64,000 nt of DNA from Sordaria brevicollis (taxonomy: Eukaryota > Ascomycota > Sordariomycetes > Sordariales > Sordariaceae): assembly GCA_033439795.1 (NCBI GenBank), contig JAUTDP010000013.1, forward strand, positions 744,001 to 808,000, read 5' to 3'. Of this stretch, positions 24,224-35,390 are shown one piece after another. Position 1 is the stretch's first letter; each line of letters begins with the position of its first letter. The translations under genes and the position numbers were made by a program. The notes under the pieces were generated by a model. That model had not been told where the DNA came from, made no database searches, and saw only the letters and a list, made by a program, of their open reading frames with translations.

Positions 24224-25402
24224 ATGGCCGTGCTAGGCATTTCCCTGATTGTCGCCTCCGTCGTCCTCCTCATCTTGCGCCGGCCAGAATGGTTTCAGCA
24301 GTTCTGGAGAAATCTCTATCGTCAAGCAGCATCTCAGCAGAACCAGCTTCCTCGTCCACCGCAACGGCCTATACCACGCATAGAGGAACCGAAGCCAGAA
24401 GATGAAGATGACCAAACCAACCAGAAGGAGAGGGAGAGGATAGCGGTATCCTCCGAGAAGAAAGTAGCTTCCTCTCCGCCACCACCAGTACCCGTGGTGA
24501 TCCACGAAAATGGCACAAGCATCACTTATAATCCCGACTCTCCTCGCGCGGAGGAGCAGACGACTCCCAAAGCCTCGGTGGCCAACCCCAGCGATTCAGT
24601 CCCGGCATTCACCCTCTCCGTTCCCGACCTACCACCCCAGCCCCAACCGCCCAAGGTTGTTGATGTTGAGGAGCAGCCTGCGCCGGCCGTGACATCATCA
24701 TCTTCAACTTCGAATGCTAGGAGTACTCCCAGCATGATGATGCCCCCTCCTCCCCTTCCCGTTCCCGCTTCCGCTTCACGGAGTACTGGAAGTAGTGGCG
24801 GCCTCTCCGCGAACCTCACCCGCCAACCCGGCACCTCCACCCTTCCCCTACCTGGATCACGACCAGTGGGCGGCAGTGGCAGCAGTGGTCCCCTCCCCAA
24901 CCGCGGCCCTCCATCCTCCTCGGGAGGTGGTGGTCTCTTTCCCCCTCCCACCCACAGTTCCAAACCCGCTAAACCTTCGCGTGCCGTCGTCCTCACACCG
25001 GGCCACTCCCCGCTTGACTGGGCGCGCTTATCAGGTCACCCAACCGCGGACCTACGGGGTTTGCCCAAGGAAACTCCTTACCTGCGCGTAACACCGAGCA
25101 TGCTCAAGAAGATGACGGGCCGCAAGGGGAAAGACGCGTGGATGGTGCTGGGCGGAAGGGTGTATAACATTACGCCTTATATCCCGTTTCACCCCGGTGG
25201 CGAGCCGGAGTTGCTCAGGGGCGCGGGGAGAGATGGGACCAAGTTGTTTGGGGAGATTCATCCGTGGGTGAACTATGAGGGTATGTTGGCGGCTTGTCTG
25301 GTGGGGATTTATGTTAGTGAGGAGGATGGTGAGGCTGCAGGTGCCGCGGCCGCGAAGAATGGAGCTGGAGGAGGAGGAGGGAGTATGGAGGAGATGGATT
25401 GA
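24224..25402 (+). CDS. Membrane-anchored cytochrome b5-domain protein (Irc21/CYB5R4-like b5)
   Basis: One exon encodes 392 aa. Residues 3-20 form an N-terminal membrane helix (VLGISLIVASVVLLIL). A Pro/Ser-rich disordered linker covers about 60-260. A conserved lead-in (PLDWARLSGHP) precedes the heme domain at about 287-365. There the first axial ligand is in FHPGGEPELLRGAGRDGT (motif near residue 321) and the second is the His of EIHPWVNYE. The closing strand is LVGIYV, followed by a Gly/Ala-rich tail. This spacing is typical of the b5 domain in Cb5/cb5R-type proteins and yeast Irc21, not of classical tail-anchored microsomal b5. The likely role is electron transfer at a membrane, with partner unknown. 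The start was chosen because it directly precedes the helix. Confidence 0.88.
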   Translation: MAVLGISLIVASVVLLILRRPEWFQQFWRNLYRQAASQQNQLPRPPQRPIPRIEEPKPEDEDDQTNQKERERIAVSSEKKVASSPPPPVPVVIHENGTSITYNPDSPRAEEQTTPKASVANPSDSVPAFTLSVPDLPPQPQPPKVVDVEEQPAPAVTSSSSTSNARSTPSMMMPPPPLPVPASASRSTGSSGGLSANLTRQPGTSTLPLPGSRPVGGSGSSGPLPNRGPPSSSGGGGLFPPPTHSSKPAKPSRAVVLTPGHSPLDWARLSGHPTADLRGLPKETPYLRVTPSMLKKMTGRKGKDAWMVLGGRVYNITPYIPFHPGGEPELLRGAGRDGTKLFGEIHPWVNYEGMLAACLVGIYVSEEDGEAAGAAAAKNGAGGGGGSMEEMD

Positions 25403-26013
25403 TGATAGTAAAGAGGAGGACATTTAAGATGTTGGGATCCTGTTTGGGTTACAAAGTTGCCATAAGTTGTAGTGTTTTGTTGGGACTCTGATACCCGAAA
25501 AGTTGTGTTGAAGAGCTTCTGAAAAAAGAACTAGATCCTAGACATGGCTGCTGCTGTGATGGATTGGTATATAGTCACAGATGCGCCACTTTATCGAAAT
25601 GATACCCCTAGAGGCAGGCAAATAATCCCATGACGGATTGCAAGGTCCATGGGCATAATTTACCCGTTGGGTACAACAATAAACGCTCTATCAAAAAGTT
25701 ACCATGGTGATGAACAGAGTTGAGTTTCTTTCCATTTGGCCTGTTATTTCTCCTTTTCTTTCCTCTCATGCACACACCTTGGGTATTAGTCCTCCCTCAC
25801 CGCTGATATCACACCAATCTCGCCCTTCAACCTCTATTGCGGACATACGCCGCCATCATAGACGCCTTTCTCGCCCATCTGCTTTTCTCGTCCAATCTCC
25901 GCTACCGTCTATAGGTTCCCACCCCCGGAACAAAGATACAAGACTATTTTCTGCTTCCTACCCCTTTCCACCGGTATGTACTCCCGCAGCCATTATATCT
26001 CAAGTTCGCCTTT
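25403..26013. other. Intergenic region between convergent genes
   Basis: This is the 3' flank of the cytochrome b5-domain gene and of the DnaJ gene. No coding or RNA feature was recognised. Confidence 0.5.
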
Positions 26014-27702
26014 CTATGACGAGGCCTTTGGTACGTTAGGCGCGTCGGCAGCCGTAGCCGCAGCCTGGGCCGAATGAGTAGATCCCTTATCGCTGCTGTG
26101 GCGCTTCTTCTTCTCCTTGTCCTTCTTCTTGGACTCCTTTTCCTTCTTCAGGTTGGCCTCGGCAACGAGCTGCTCGAAAGCCATGTAGTCACCCTCCTCT
26201 TCAGGGGAGCGCTTGGCCTGTTTGTCATGTTAGCAAAATGTCAAGCAAAACATGATAAGATGAGTAGCTCATACCTTTGAGCAGATTTCACCAATGATCA
26301 CCAACGCCTCGGCTCTTTCCAGCCGCTTGGCCAAGGGGATCTTCTTATCCTGCAACACCGCGTCGCAGACGTCTCTCAACACGCTCTGGATCTCAAACTT
26401 GCTTCCCCTCCAGGCCGCCGTCAAGATCTTGCCCGTGACTCTCCTTTCGAACTCCATCTTCTTCTCCTCGGTCCAGTCCTCACCACCAAGCTGCTCCATG
26501 CGAGCCATCTCCTCCATGCTTTGTTGGGCGTCAATGGCGCTGCTGATGGTGTTCCACGTATCCTTGACCATGGTGCCCTTGTCCTTCATGCGGCTCAGGA
26601 AGCCTCCCATCCCAAAGAACTTTTGACTGCGAAGCAAAGCCGTGGCCTTGCTGACGTAGGTCTGACCGATGGCGTGAAGAATATCGAGACCAAAGGATTC
26701 CATCTTGAGTTCCTCCACCTCCAGGCGCATCTTTTCCTGGAAGGCAATTGTGACATCCTTGCCCTTGTCGGTTTCGGTCCAGATGGAGATACGGTCGAGC
26801 AGCTTCTGCGCAAGGGTGTTGACGCGCTCTTCGCGAATTCGCGCGCGCTCTTTCTCGTAGGCGGCGAGTTGCTCGCGCTGTTCCTTGGAAAGACCGCCCT
26901 TCTTCTTATCCTTGCCCTTCTTGTGGACGTCGGTGTTGGTCTCTTCGGTGCCAGGTAGAACCTCATCCGCGGGCCTGTCCATCAAAGCTGGGCGAATGGG
27001 AATCTGCATGCGACTCCCGCTGCGAGGAGTAGATGAGCCTGAAGGAGGAGCCGGAGAGGGAGAGGGTGATGGGGCCTTTGGCGCGGCAGCGGGAGCGGCC
27101 GACTCATCCTCAACCACGACCTTGGGAGGAGCAGGAGCAGAAGCAGAGGTCGAGGCAGCAGCGGGAGTAGCACCAGCAGCAGTCTTGAGGCTCTCCTTGA
27201 CGGCCTCATCAGTACCGGGAAACTCGCCCGCTTCGGCCGCAGCCGCAGCCTCCTCTGCCTCCATTTCCGCCATGCTGATTTCCATCGTGGCAGTCAAGTC
27301 CTTCATCAGACTGATCTCGCCAATCCAGTCCATGAAGGCCTCGCCGCCGAAAATACTTGTGAAGAACTCGGCGGGATCGACGAAGCCCTCGGTGGGCCGG
27401 GCAGACTCCTTGCCATACTTGTCGTAGGCGGCGCGCAGGTCGGGATCGGATAGTACTTGGTAGGCCTCACCAATTTGCTGGAACCTTTCGTGGGCGGTAG
27501 GGTCATCGGGGTTCTTGTCTGGTGAAGGCAAGAAAACCATATCAGTCTAATTATGTTCGCAAACCAATCCGCAACATGAGTTGTGCCGTGACCTACCGGG
27601 GTGGTGAACAATGGCGAGCTTGCGATAGGCCTTCTTGATCTCAAGCTCAGTAGCAGTGGGCTTGACGTTCAGAACGTCATAGTAAGCGGTGTCGACCACC
27701 AT
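26014..27702 (-). CDS. DnaJ (Hsp40) co-chaperone of the CAJ1/DJP1 type with DnaJ-X domain
   Basis: Three exons (27597-27702, 26275-27518, 26014-26217) give 517 aa. Intron 1 (GTAGGT donor) interrupts the Asp codon of the HPD motif, which stimulates Hsp70 ATPase; joining restores [10 protein letters not shown]. The J domain covers about residues 5-72. A Gly/Phe-like and acidic Ala-rich linker follows. Next comes a conserved C-terminal DnaJ-X region with [19 protein letters not shown], a helix-rich core ([17 protein letters not shown]) and [20 protein letters not shown]. The tail is Lys-rich ([11 protein letters not shown]). There is no zinc-finger region, so it is a class C/CAJ1-type protein. 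Yeast relatives act in the cytosol, with Djp1 in peroxisomal and mitochondrial protein import. The exact client here is unknown. Confidence 0.92.
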
Positions 27703-29222
27703 CGTGACAGCAGGGCAAATTGCAAAAGATGGGACTTGGTGAGTTGGTTACAAATCGGCTTTATCACCGAATCGCGCTTTTGGTCGTTTGCTCGGTCTTG
27801 ATTATGGATCGCGATTTTTGGAGGAGTCCGCAGGTGCCGATCAGGGACTGGAGTCGACTGGACTGCTAACCACTGAGGCAAAGGGTATCAGACTATGGTA
27901 GGAAATAAAACTGGAGGTTCCTTGGCCGTGCCGAAAGAAGATGATTGCTTTAAACGAAGGCGGAGGGCGACAGCAAAGCAAAGTTGATTGACTTTCTGAG
28001 CGAGGACGACAAGGTTGAAGTGGTGCCAATGGCCCGAACGATTAGAAGGTGGGAGATTGAAGATGGAACCTGACACAGCCCAGTCAAATTACGTTGACGT
28101 CGGTCGGGTTGTTAGGTTGCGACGCTGGACTCTCCGGCTGGGGGCTAACTGCCTGCGGACGAAACTGCGGCGTACGTACTGAGGTGTCGGCGCTGTCAAC
28201 TGAATGCAATGCCACTGGACTTGGAGGTGTCAATGCAGTGCGGCTATATGCTTTGCTGAGTTGGTTCCGTTCAAGTGTTCCAAGTGGAATAGAGGTACAA
28301 ATCAAACAAAAGTTTGGATGTCGGGTTCAAAGCCTGACGAGGAGAGGACTGAGGTAAGAGATGGAAATCTAGGTGTTACGATACAGGACCGGGACAAGAT
28401 CCGACGGCATGTGCAAAACTGACGGAAGTCGAGCGACAAGAAAATCAAATGCAAAAAAATTCAAGAGAATTTCGACACTGGAAGCTGCCCCTGTGCTACA
28501 GCGCTGCCGTCCTGTCCGTACTCCGTCAGTGAGTGTGAGGGTGGAAGATGCCAAGACCTTTGTGGTACGTATCCAAAGTGGGCTGGCGGGGTTCGCCTGG
28601 GCTTGTGATGATCACGATCCCCCATTCCCTTGACGTCGGCCTGCATTTTTCACCGGCCTTTTCCGCCGCTGTTCTGGCCCGCCCTGCCCGTGCCAATGTC
28701 GGTCAACGGTGAGGTAGAGAATGCCGGTTCACGGTGAGCAGTGGCCGGAGCCCGCGGATGGATCTCCTCACCACGGACCCGGCCTTCCGGTCGCCGTTTC
28801 CGCAATTCTACTCTCAACTCTGTGGATGCCGGGAATCTTTTCTTCTTAGGTTGTACATGATACGATTTCAATACAGTACCAACCACCCACGCAGTTCAGT
28901 GCCCCTGGGCCAGCTTCGTCCAGCTCTACCTAGATACGTGTCAATCAAGCCTTCTTTCCCAAGACATTCCCAAATCATTTCTTGGCAACGCATCCCAAAC
29001 CCTAGCGAGCCTAGCAGACCAACAATTAGACAAGTCGTCCTCATTTCGTCGGTATTAACCGGAAATAATCCGGTCCCTTGTGATATCCACCTGCTCCATG
29101 AACTCCGCGCAAAGAAACGCCCAAAACAAGAAAGCAAATCAAATGAAAACCCCCAAACAGACCCTTCAACCAAATCGTCAACGCCGTAACCATGTCCCAT
29201 TCAACAACCTCCGCAACACGAA
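27703..29222. other. Intergenic region upstream of the DnaJ gene
   Basis: About 1.5 kb between the DnaJ start and the 3' end of the next minus-strand gene. A plus-strand open frame near 28,734-29,189 has no domain and no splice support. Nothing else was recognised. Confidence 0.5.
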
Positions 29223-30188
29223 TTACTGAATCCCTGCCGCCTTCATCCGCTCAAAGCACCTCCTATACGCCTCGTGTACTTCGGCTATCTCGTAGCCGTA
29301 CTCCTTCAACTTGTTGGTCAACTTGGTCGTATCCAGCTTGCAGTTGCTGCGCCCAGCCTTGATCACTTTGGCCTGCTCCTCCAGGCTAAAGTTCTTCCAC
29401 GTAAACGAGGGTCGCACAATGTCCCGGAACAGTGTCAAGACCTCATTGTGCGAGATGGCTCCAGGGTTCGTAAAGTTGTAGATGCCCACCTCCCCGTGTT
29501 CGGCAAGCAAGATGGACGCCGGCAAGAGGTCCGTTAGAATGGTGTTGCTGTTGGGAATGTCCACCACCCTTTCGTACTGAGAAATCTTGGTCACAAAGTT
29601 CCGTGGGTGCAGGTCATCGGATACAGGCATTCGCAAACGTAGGATGAGGCAGTTGTTGTAATGCTTCATTATCTGTTCAACGTGTTAGCCTCATCTCACA
29701 GCTAGCTATATGCTGACACAAAGAAAAAGACTTGCCTCTTCAACATGGGCTTTGGTCATGGAATAGAAACTGCCCGCAAAATTGGCCGGGTCCGTCTCCA
29801 GAAACCCCGGGCCATCCCATGGATGAGCATCGTCGTACTGATAGATACAGCCCGTGGCAAATACGGTGATGTGGATGCCCCTTGTAAAGCAGCAGTCCGT
29901 CAGGTTGAGTGTTCCCACAACGTTGGATCTCATGGTAGCCTCCCTGTTGTCCTCACACCAGTCCACATTTGGCCTTCCTGTGCAACCCGCTGCATTCAGA
30001 ACATGGGTGGGCTTCACTCTGTCGAGCTCTTCCATGACAGCTTCTCGATTTTCCATACGGACAGTGGTTGTGTAGACCTCCTTTCCTTGACCCTCCAGCA
30101 GCGTCTTCAGGTGGCCCGCAACCCATCCATCACCACCCCAAATGAGAAAGCGGTTGGCATCGTTGCCGTTCGTTGTCTCGGTAGCCAT
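29223..30188 (-). CDS. NAD(P)-dependent sugar epimerase/reductase of the rhamnose pathway (UER/RmlD-like)
   Basis: Two exons (29736-30188, 29223-29672) encode 300 aa. The N-terminal Rossmann motif reads FLIWGGDGWVAGHL, and the catalytic YxxxK is at Tyr142/Lys146 (FYSMTK). Further conserved stretches are THVLNAAGCTGRPNVDWCE, GCIYQYD, NFTNPGAISHNE and the C-terminal KLDTTKL. These match the eukaryotic bifunctional UDP-4-keto-6-deoxyglucose 3,5-epimerase/4-reductase (plant NRS/ER, Botrytis er), which makes UDP-rhamnose for wall glycans. The intron (29673-29735) is a GC-AG type: the donor reads AG|GCAAGT, with a CTAAC branch site and an ACAG acceptor. No GT donor gives a good alternative. The partner 4,6-dehydratase is not in this window. 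Confidence 0.9.
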
Positions 30189-32233
30189 GATGAGGGTGGA
30201 TGAGCTGTGATTCCGATGTTGGACTTTTGAGATCTTGACGAAAAGGGATGAGATGCAACCTGTACGAGAACAACGAGAGGATGAAAGGCTACAAAGTACT
30301 GGAACGAGCTGAGACGAAATAGAAGGGGGCACATGAGATAATATAAAAGTGTCCCCAGCTTCCGGAACTGGACCCGAAAGCGCGGTCTGGAGAGCTGGCC
30401 ACATGAAGGGAGGAGGTCAACCCAAAAGGGTACATGGGCGGAAGGTACCCGCTTGGGAACCATAAAGGGGAATGCCGCTGGTCGGGTTGCATCCTTCAGA
30501 CGTCCATCCGCCACGACCCCCATCATCCATCCACTTGAGTGGCTTTACCCATTGGACCCTTGACGACGGTAGATCAGGATCTGTCCCGCTGGGCGGGAAA
30601 CGCGGGGGAGGAGGGGAGCAATCCGATGGCCACAAAATGTACCAGAGCGGCGTTGGCAGCCAACCGCTGTTTCCACAAAAGGTACATATCAATCCCATGA
30701 TGACCGCCTCATAGGCTCCAGATGGGGTCTCGGCCTTGGAAAGGATGTACCAAATTCGCATCGCATGTTGAGATGCATCAGGCCCGTAGGAAATGGGTTG
30801 TCTGTGAAGATGTGACCCCTAGATCTTGGTACCTTGTCGAATCATACCGGAGTCCGTGTACTTCCCTCGTTGAAGCTCCAGGGTTCATTTTGCCGTCAAA
30901 AGACTGCAAAGATGCCATTGAATTCGATCCAATAAGATGCTTATAAGCAAAAGATGTTGACGTCGTTTCAATCGTCAGTCTCATGGTTGAAGAATTCTAT
31001 GGGAATTCCATGTTCGGTTCCAGAATGCGTGCCGCTTCCATAACTCTTCCAGACACGTGCAGGTTCCTGTCAAAGATGGAATGTTTCAACTTGAATTTCA
31101 TCCTTTCTTCCATGCTTCCGGCCCGTTGCAAGACATGCCGCTGCCGCTGCAGTGAGGACGGACCCTGACTCCACTCGTCTGGAAGCTCGGAATAAAATCC
31201 CCCGCAGACGCCAGACGCACACAAAAACCGCAGTCCGACAGAGAAAGCAGCAACCATCAACATTTTTTGTTTTTCACCTTCTCTTTAATCGAATCACTTG
31301 TCCCTTCTTTCGAAAGCCCCTTCGGCATACGCCAGATATCGGCAGCTCTCTAACAACATTCACGTTATTCGACGAATGTTTGAGCGAGACTGTCGCAATG
31401 GCTTAACTGACAAAAGCAACAGATATGGGAAAAGTTGCCCCTCGTTTCTGAACCCAACAGCGCCGAATCGACCAAGAACTTTTTAGTGCAAGGCACACGT
31501 CGATGAGGTCCCTGACTGTTCGACTTCGACACCTCTGTGGTGAGCTACAATTGACCAATGAGAAGCTCCCATTGGCTCTGACCGCCCGTTGCTGCCAAGC
31601 GGCAGCTGAGGGAGCTCGGGCCACATTTCCCCTCTGGCGCTGGCGGCGCTGAGGATTTTCTTTCCTTCCGTCCTTTCCCCAAGACTCCAATCTGTCCAAT
31701 CCCACCTCCAATTCCTGTCTCTCCTGCCAACCCAACCAACCAGCCCGTCACCCACGACACCCACGACACCCAACCAGCGCATTCCAGCACGGCGGTGTCA
31801 ACCTAGCTTGAGGTTTGACAGAGAGCTTCCTCCAGTGACAGCTCACCTTCCCCGGCTCAAGATCCCCCTTTTCCGATCTTGCCAATTCAACAAACCCGTC
31901 CGTCCCCCGGCAGAATTCTAAACTTTGGGTGGAGTTGCGGCAGCCCCAAGAAGAAGCAACCTTTTCTTTTCCCCTCCCATTCGGACTTGGTCATTTTTTC
32001 TCCCAAGACAACACAATAGACTTTTGTATTATCTTTCTTTTTACCCTTCTTATACGTGCTGGGTCTTATAATCTCATCGTCGAGATCCCATCGTCTTAAT
32101 TCGCCCTAATCCATCCGGCCGCCCGATTTTACGCCGAACCCCTGAGGCCGTACCTCCACCGCCTTTGCCTTTCTTTTACCCGACGCGCAGGTACAGACAC
32201 GTTGGGTTCCAGACCCCAACATATATCATCAAC
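30189..32233. other. Divergent promoter region between the rhamnose-pathway gene and squalene synthase
   Basis: 2.0 kb separates two divergent starts. The last ~400 bp before squalene synthase is pyrimidine-rich, as in many fungal promoters. No sterol-response element could be assigned with confidence. Confidence 0.5.
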
Positions 32234-33870
32234 ATGGGCGCTTTCACAAAGGCCGCTTATTTCCTCTTCCACCCCAACCAGTTGAGGTCCATCGTCCAAT
32301 GGTACGTTCCCGCGCCTTTTTGTCTCCCCTCGTGTGCTCTTCATGTGCTAATTTGAAGCCTCATACAGGAAGGTATGGCATGAGCCCGTCCACAAGCGCG
32401 ACCCTTCCAAGGAGTCCGAGACCGAGAAAGCATGCTTCCGCCATTTGGAATTGACATCGCGGTCATTCTCCGCCGTCATCCAAGAGCTCAACCCCGAGCT
32501 CTTGATGCCCATCTGCCTCTTCTACCTGGTACTTCGTGGCCTTGACACTATCGAAGATGACATGACCATCGATCTTGCCAAGAAGGAGCCCTTGCTGCGC
32601 GGGTTTGCCGATCTGATGGAGATTGATGGCTGGACCTTTACCGAGAACGGCCCCAACGAGAAGGATCGTGAACTCCTCGTTCACTTTGACGATGTCATCA
32701 CAGAGTTGAAGAAGGTCAAGAAGCCTTACTACGACATTATCCGCGAAATCACCGTCAAGATGGGCAACGGTATGGCCGACTACGCCTTGAACGCCGAGCA
32801 CAACACCAACGGTGTCAACACCATCGAAGAATACGAGCTCTACTGCCATTACGTCGCTGGCTTGGTTGGCGAGGGTCTCACCCGCCTGTTCGTTGAGAGC
32901 AACCTCGCCAACCCCGCACTCCTCGAGCGTATGGAGCTCACGGAAAGCATGGGTCAGTTCCTCCAAAAGACCAACATTATCCGCGATATTCACGAAGATT
33001 TCGTCGACAAGCGACGATTTTGGCCCAAGACGATTTGGAGCAAGTATGTCAACACATGGGACGACATGTTCAAGCCTGAGAACCGGGAAAAGGCCCTCCA
33101 GTGCAGTTCCGAGATGGTCCTCAATGCGCTGAAGCACACCGAGGAGTGTCTGTTCTACATGGCTGGTATCCGCGACCAGAGCGTGTTCAACTTCGTCGCT
33201 ATCCCCCAGGCCATGGCCATTGCGACACTAGAGCTTGTCTTCCGCAATCCAGCCATCTTTGAGAGGAATGTCAAGATTACCAAGGGTGACGCCTGTCAGC
33301 TCATGATGGAGTCGACACAAAACCTTCGCGTTTTGTGCGGAGTGTTCCGCAGGTACGCGAGGAGGATACACAAGAAGAACGATCCAAGAGATCCCAACTA
33401 CCTGGCAATCAGCGTCCAGTGCGGCAAGGTAAGAATGTCCATTCACAACTTCATTTCTGGATTCAAGCTGACAATCTCTTCAGATCGAGCAATTCATCGA
33501 GTCCATTTTCCCCACTCAAGACCCCAAGAAAATCGCTCTCGCCCAGGCCCAAAATCCCAACGAGGATGTCAACACCATGGAGACTGGCGAAACCACCTTC
33601 TTGGTTCTGTCCATGCTTGGTGTCCTGTTCATTATTGGCGGTCTTATGGTGGGTATTTCTGTTCGTTACAACAACTTCCGCATGGTCGGCTTTCTCGTTC
33701 AACTGCTAACAGCTGTATAGCTTGGAGCTGCGTGGCTCATGGGTGCTCGGTTCGACTTGGCCTATCAAGATCTTTCAGGGAGAATCGGTACCTTCGTTCA
33801 GGGTGCCACCGATGTCTCAACTACCACAGTCACCAGCATTCCTACTACGGTGGTGCACCAGGAGCTGTAA
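32234..33870 (+). CDS. ERG9: Squalene synthase (farnesyl-diphosphate farnesyltransferase)
   Basis: Four exons (32234-32301, 32369-33428, 33484-33648, 33721-33870) encode 480 aa. Donors are GTACGT, GTAAGA and GTGGGT; acceptors are ACAG, TCAG and ATAG. The first substrate-binding aspartate motif is DTIEDD (Asp82 onward) and the second is [14 protein letters not shown] (Asp229 onward). The family blocks [23 protein letters not shown] and [15 protein letters not shown] are also present. A hydrophobic C-terminal helix ([17 protein letters not shown] plus LGAAWLMG) is assembled across the last intron and anchors the enzyme in the endoplasmic reticulum. It condenses two farnesyl diphosphates with NADPH to squalene, the committed step to ergosterol. 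Compared with yeast Erg9 (444 aa) it has a short extra Thr/Val-rich tail after the anchor. Confidence 0.97.
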
Positions 33871-35010
33871 CGCATCATCAATCAGTTCGACATATACCCT
33901 TTAATGACCGGCGCCTGATCGGATCAGTCGATACCATACACAGACGAGCAGCGATCGATCGATCTAAGCCAGCATGTAATATCTCATGTGATATTGAACT
34001 AGCAATGACTTTCGGATGATTACGAGGCGAGTACCTTCCTGCGCGGGCGATATTAAGGTAATTTTCTGGGTTGGGAGACACGGCAAGCCGGGGCGTTCAT
34101 GGTCGGGGAAGGGGTACGGTGATACCCCTTTTATGTTCCCCGACCCAGTCTCTGATGAAAGATCAGCGTCCCTCATGGCCTGGGTTCCGAGGGACGGCAA
34201 CTACTAACATTGTTTTAATAAACGACGATTAAGCCTTCTTCCCCTTTTCCCCGTTCAAGCTACCTTGAAGGATTGGGAGTGGACAGTCAGTGTCAAATGA
34301 TGGCTGCTCTGCTCCTCGATTGACAAGAACATGAATACGCGCAAAAACTAGCACGGATGTCAAATTGCAATCTAGTCGAGTTCTCTCTATATGGGGGAAC
34401 CATCAATGGCTATGGTTGTGCCGAAGATGTGCTGAAAGTAAACCCAACTCTGCAAGTAGCCTGGTATCCGGGCACGTCGTCATCATGGACTCACTCTCTG
34501 CGGCGAGGAGTCTGTTGCCGGCGGATTGCGTACATTTCATCCTTGACACTCCAACCTATGAACTTGCTCTAGACGATAATAAGAAGTATTCCTACATGGT
34601 ACACTCCAATGCTGGTTTGATTGTTAGCGTGGTACTTCGACATTATACAAGACGTGCGGGCTCATACAAAACCTTGATAGGATACGACAATATACCTGAT
34701 CGCGCTTTAAAATGGTATTTGATGAACTTGAAAAGTCGTTCAGAAATTTATTATAGACGTTTTCAAAAATAAGATATACCTCAATTTTTGAACGGAAGGG
34801 ATAAGTTGAACATCCAAATGCCTAATAAGTCGACCCGAGGTCCCAAGTTAGAGACGGCCAGAGAGAACAGAACGTTTGGTTCTGGTTGCGATTATGCCGC
34901 AGGTACACAAGTTCACCTGGACAACCACCTGCGCTCATCGACGCATCTAAGAGCGAAGAGGATTGACAAGCAAAAAGGTACGAAGCAAATAAGGCTTCCA
35001 AAAAATTGTA

Positions 35011-35067
35011 ACCGTGGGTGTGAGGTTGGAGGCGAGCAACACCCACTCTCTTCCTCACACCCACGGT
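35011..35067. repeat. Perfect 15-bp inverted repeat (hairpin)
   Basis: The arms ACCGTGGGTGTGAGG (35011-35025) and CCTCACACCCACGGT (35053-35067) are perfectly complementary around a 27-nt loop. The loop holds another CACCCAC word that could compete for pairing. It could be a transcript hairpin or the remnant of a small foldback element. Confidence 0.85.
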
Positions 35068-35183
35068 TGATTCTATACTCTCAAGTACACTTGTACCAAG
35101 AAGTATGGTGGTGACACTGACACCAAATTGAATATAATCTCAATCCAACTCGGGACGAACGGGCGGGTAGATATGCCATATTA

Positions 35184-35390
35184 GGTAGTGTTTGTTTCCC
35201 CACGATTTTGGCGTAAACAGATTATTTTGACATCCAACCCTTGACTAAATAACCCGGCAATTCGTCCTAGCTTGCAGTTTATTTTAGGAACTCTGAATCA
35301 ATCCAAATTGGACCAGCTTCTCTCGATGTTGGCGAGCGAGATGGATTCTTTGGAACATTTACGCCAAATCGTGGGGAAACAAACACTACC
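35184..35390. mobile_element. 207-bp MITE, PIF/Harbinger (Tourist-like) type
   Basis: The element starts GGTAGTGTTTGTTTCCCC and ends with its complement GGGGAAACAAACACTACC. The terminal inverted repeats are about 34-35 bp and differ by one T in a T run plus inner drift. It is flanked on both sides by TTA (35181-35183 and 35391-35393), the 3-bp target duplication typical of PIF/Harbinger transposases. It has no coding capacity, so it must have been moved by a transposase elsewhere. The arms show no obvious RIP, unlike the AT-rich arm of the window; a 207-bp element is below the length usually needed for RIP. Confidence 0.9.

Noticed and set aside
28734..29189. 151-codon plus-strand frame near the 3' end of the rhamnose-pathway gene
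   Set aside because: No recognisable protein features or splice sites; likely untranslated sequence.
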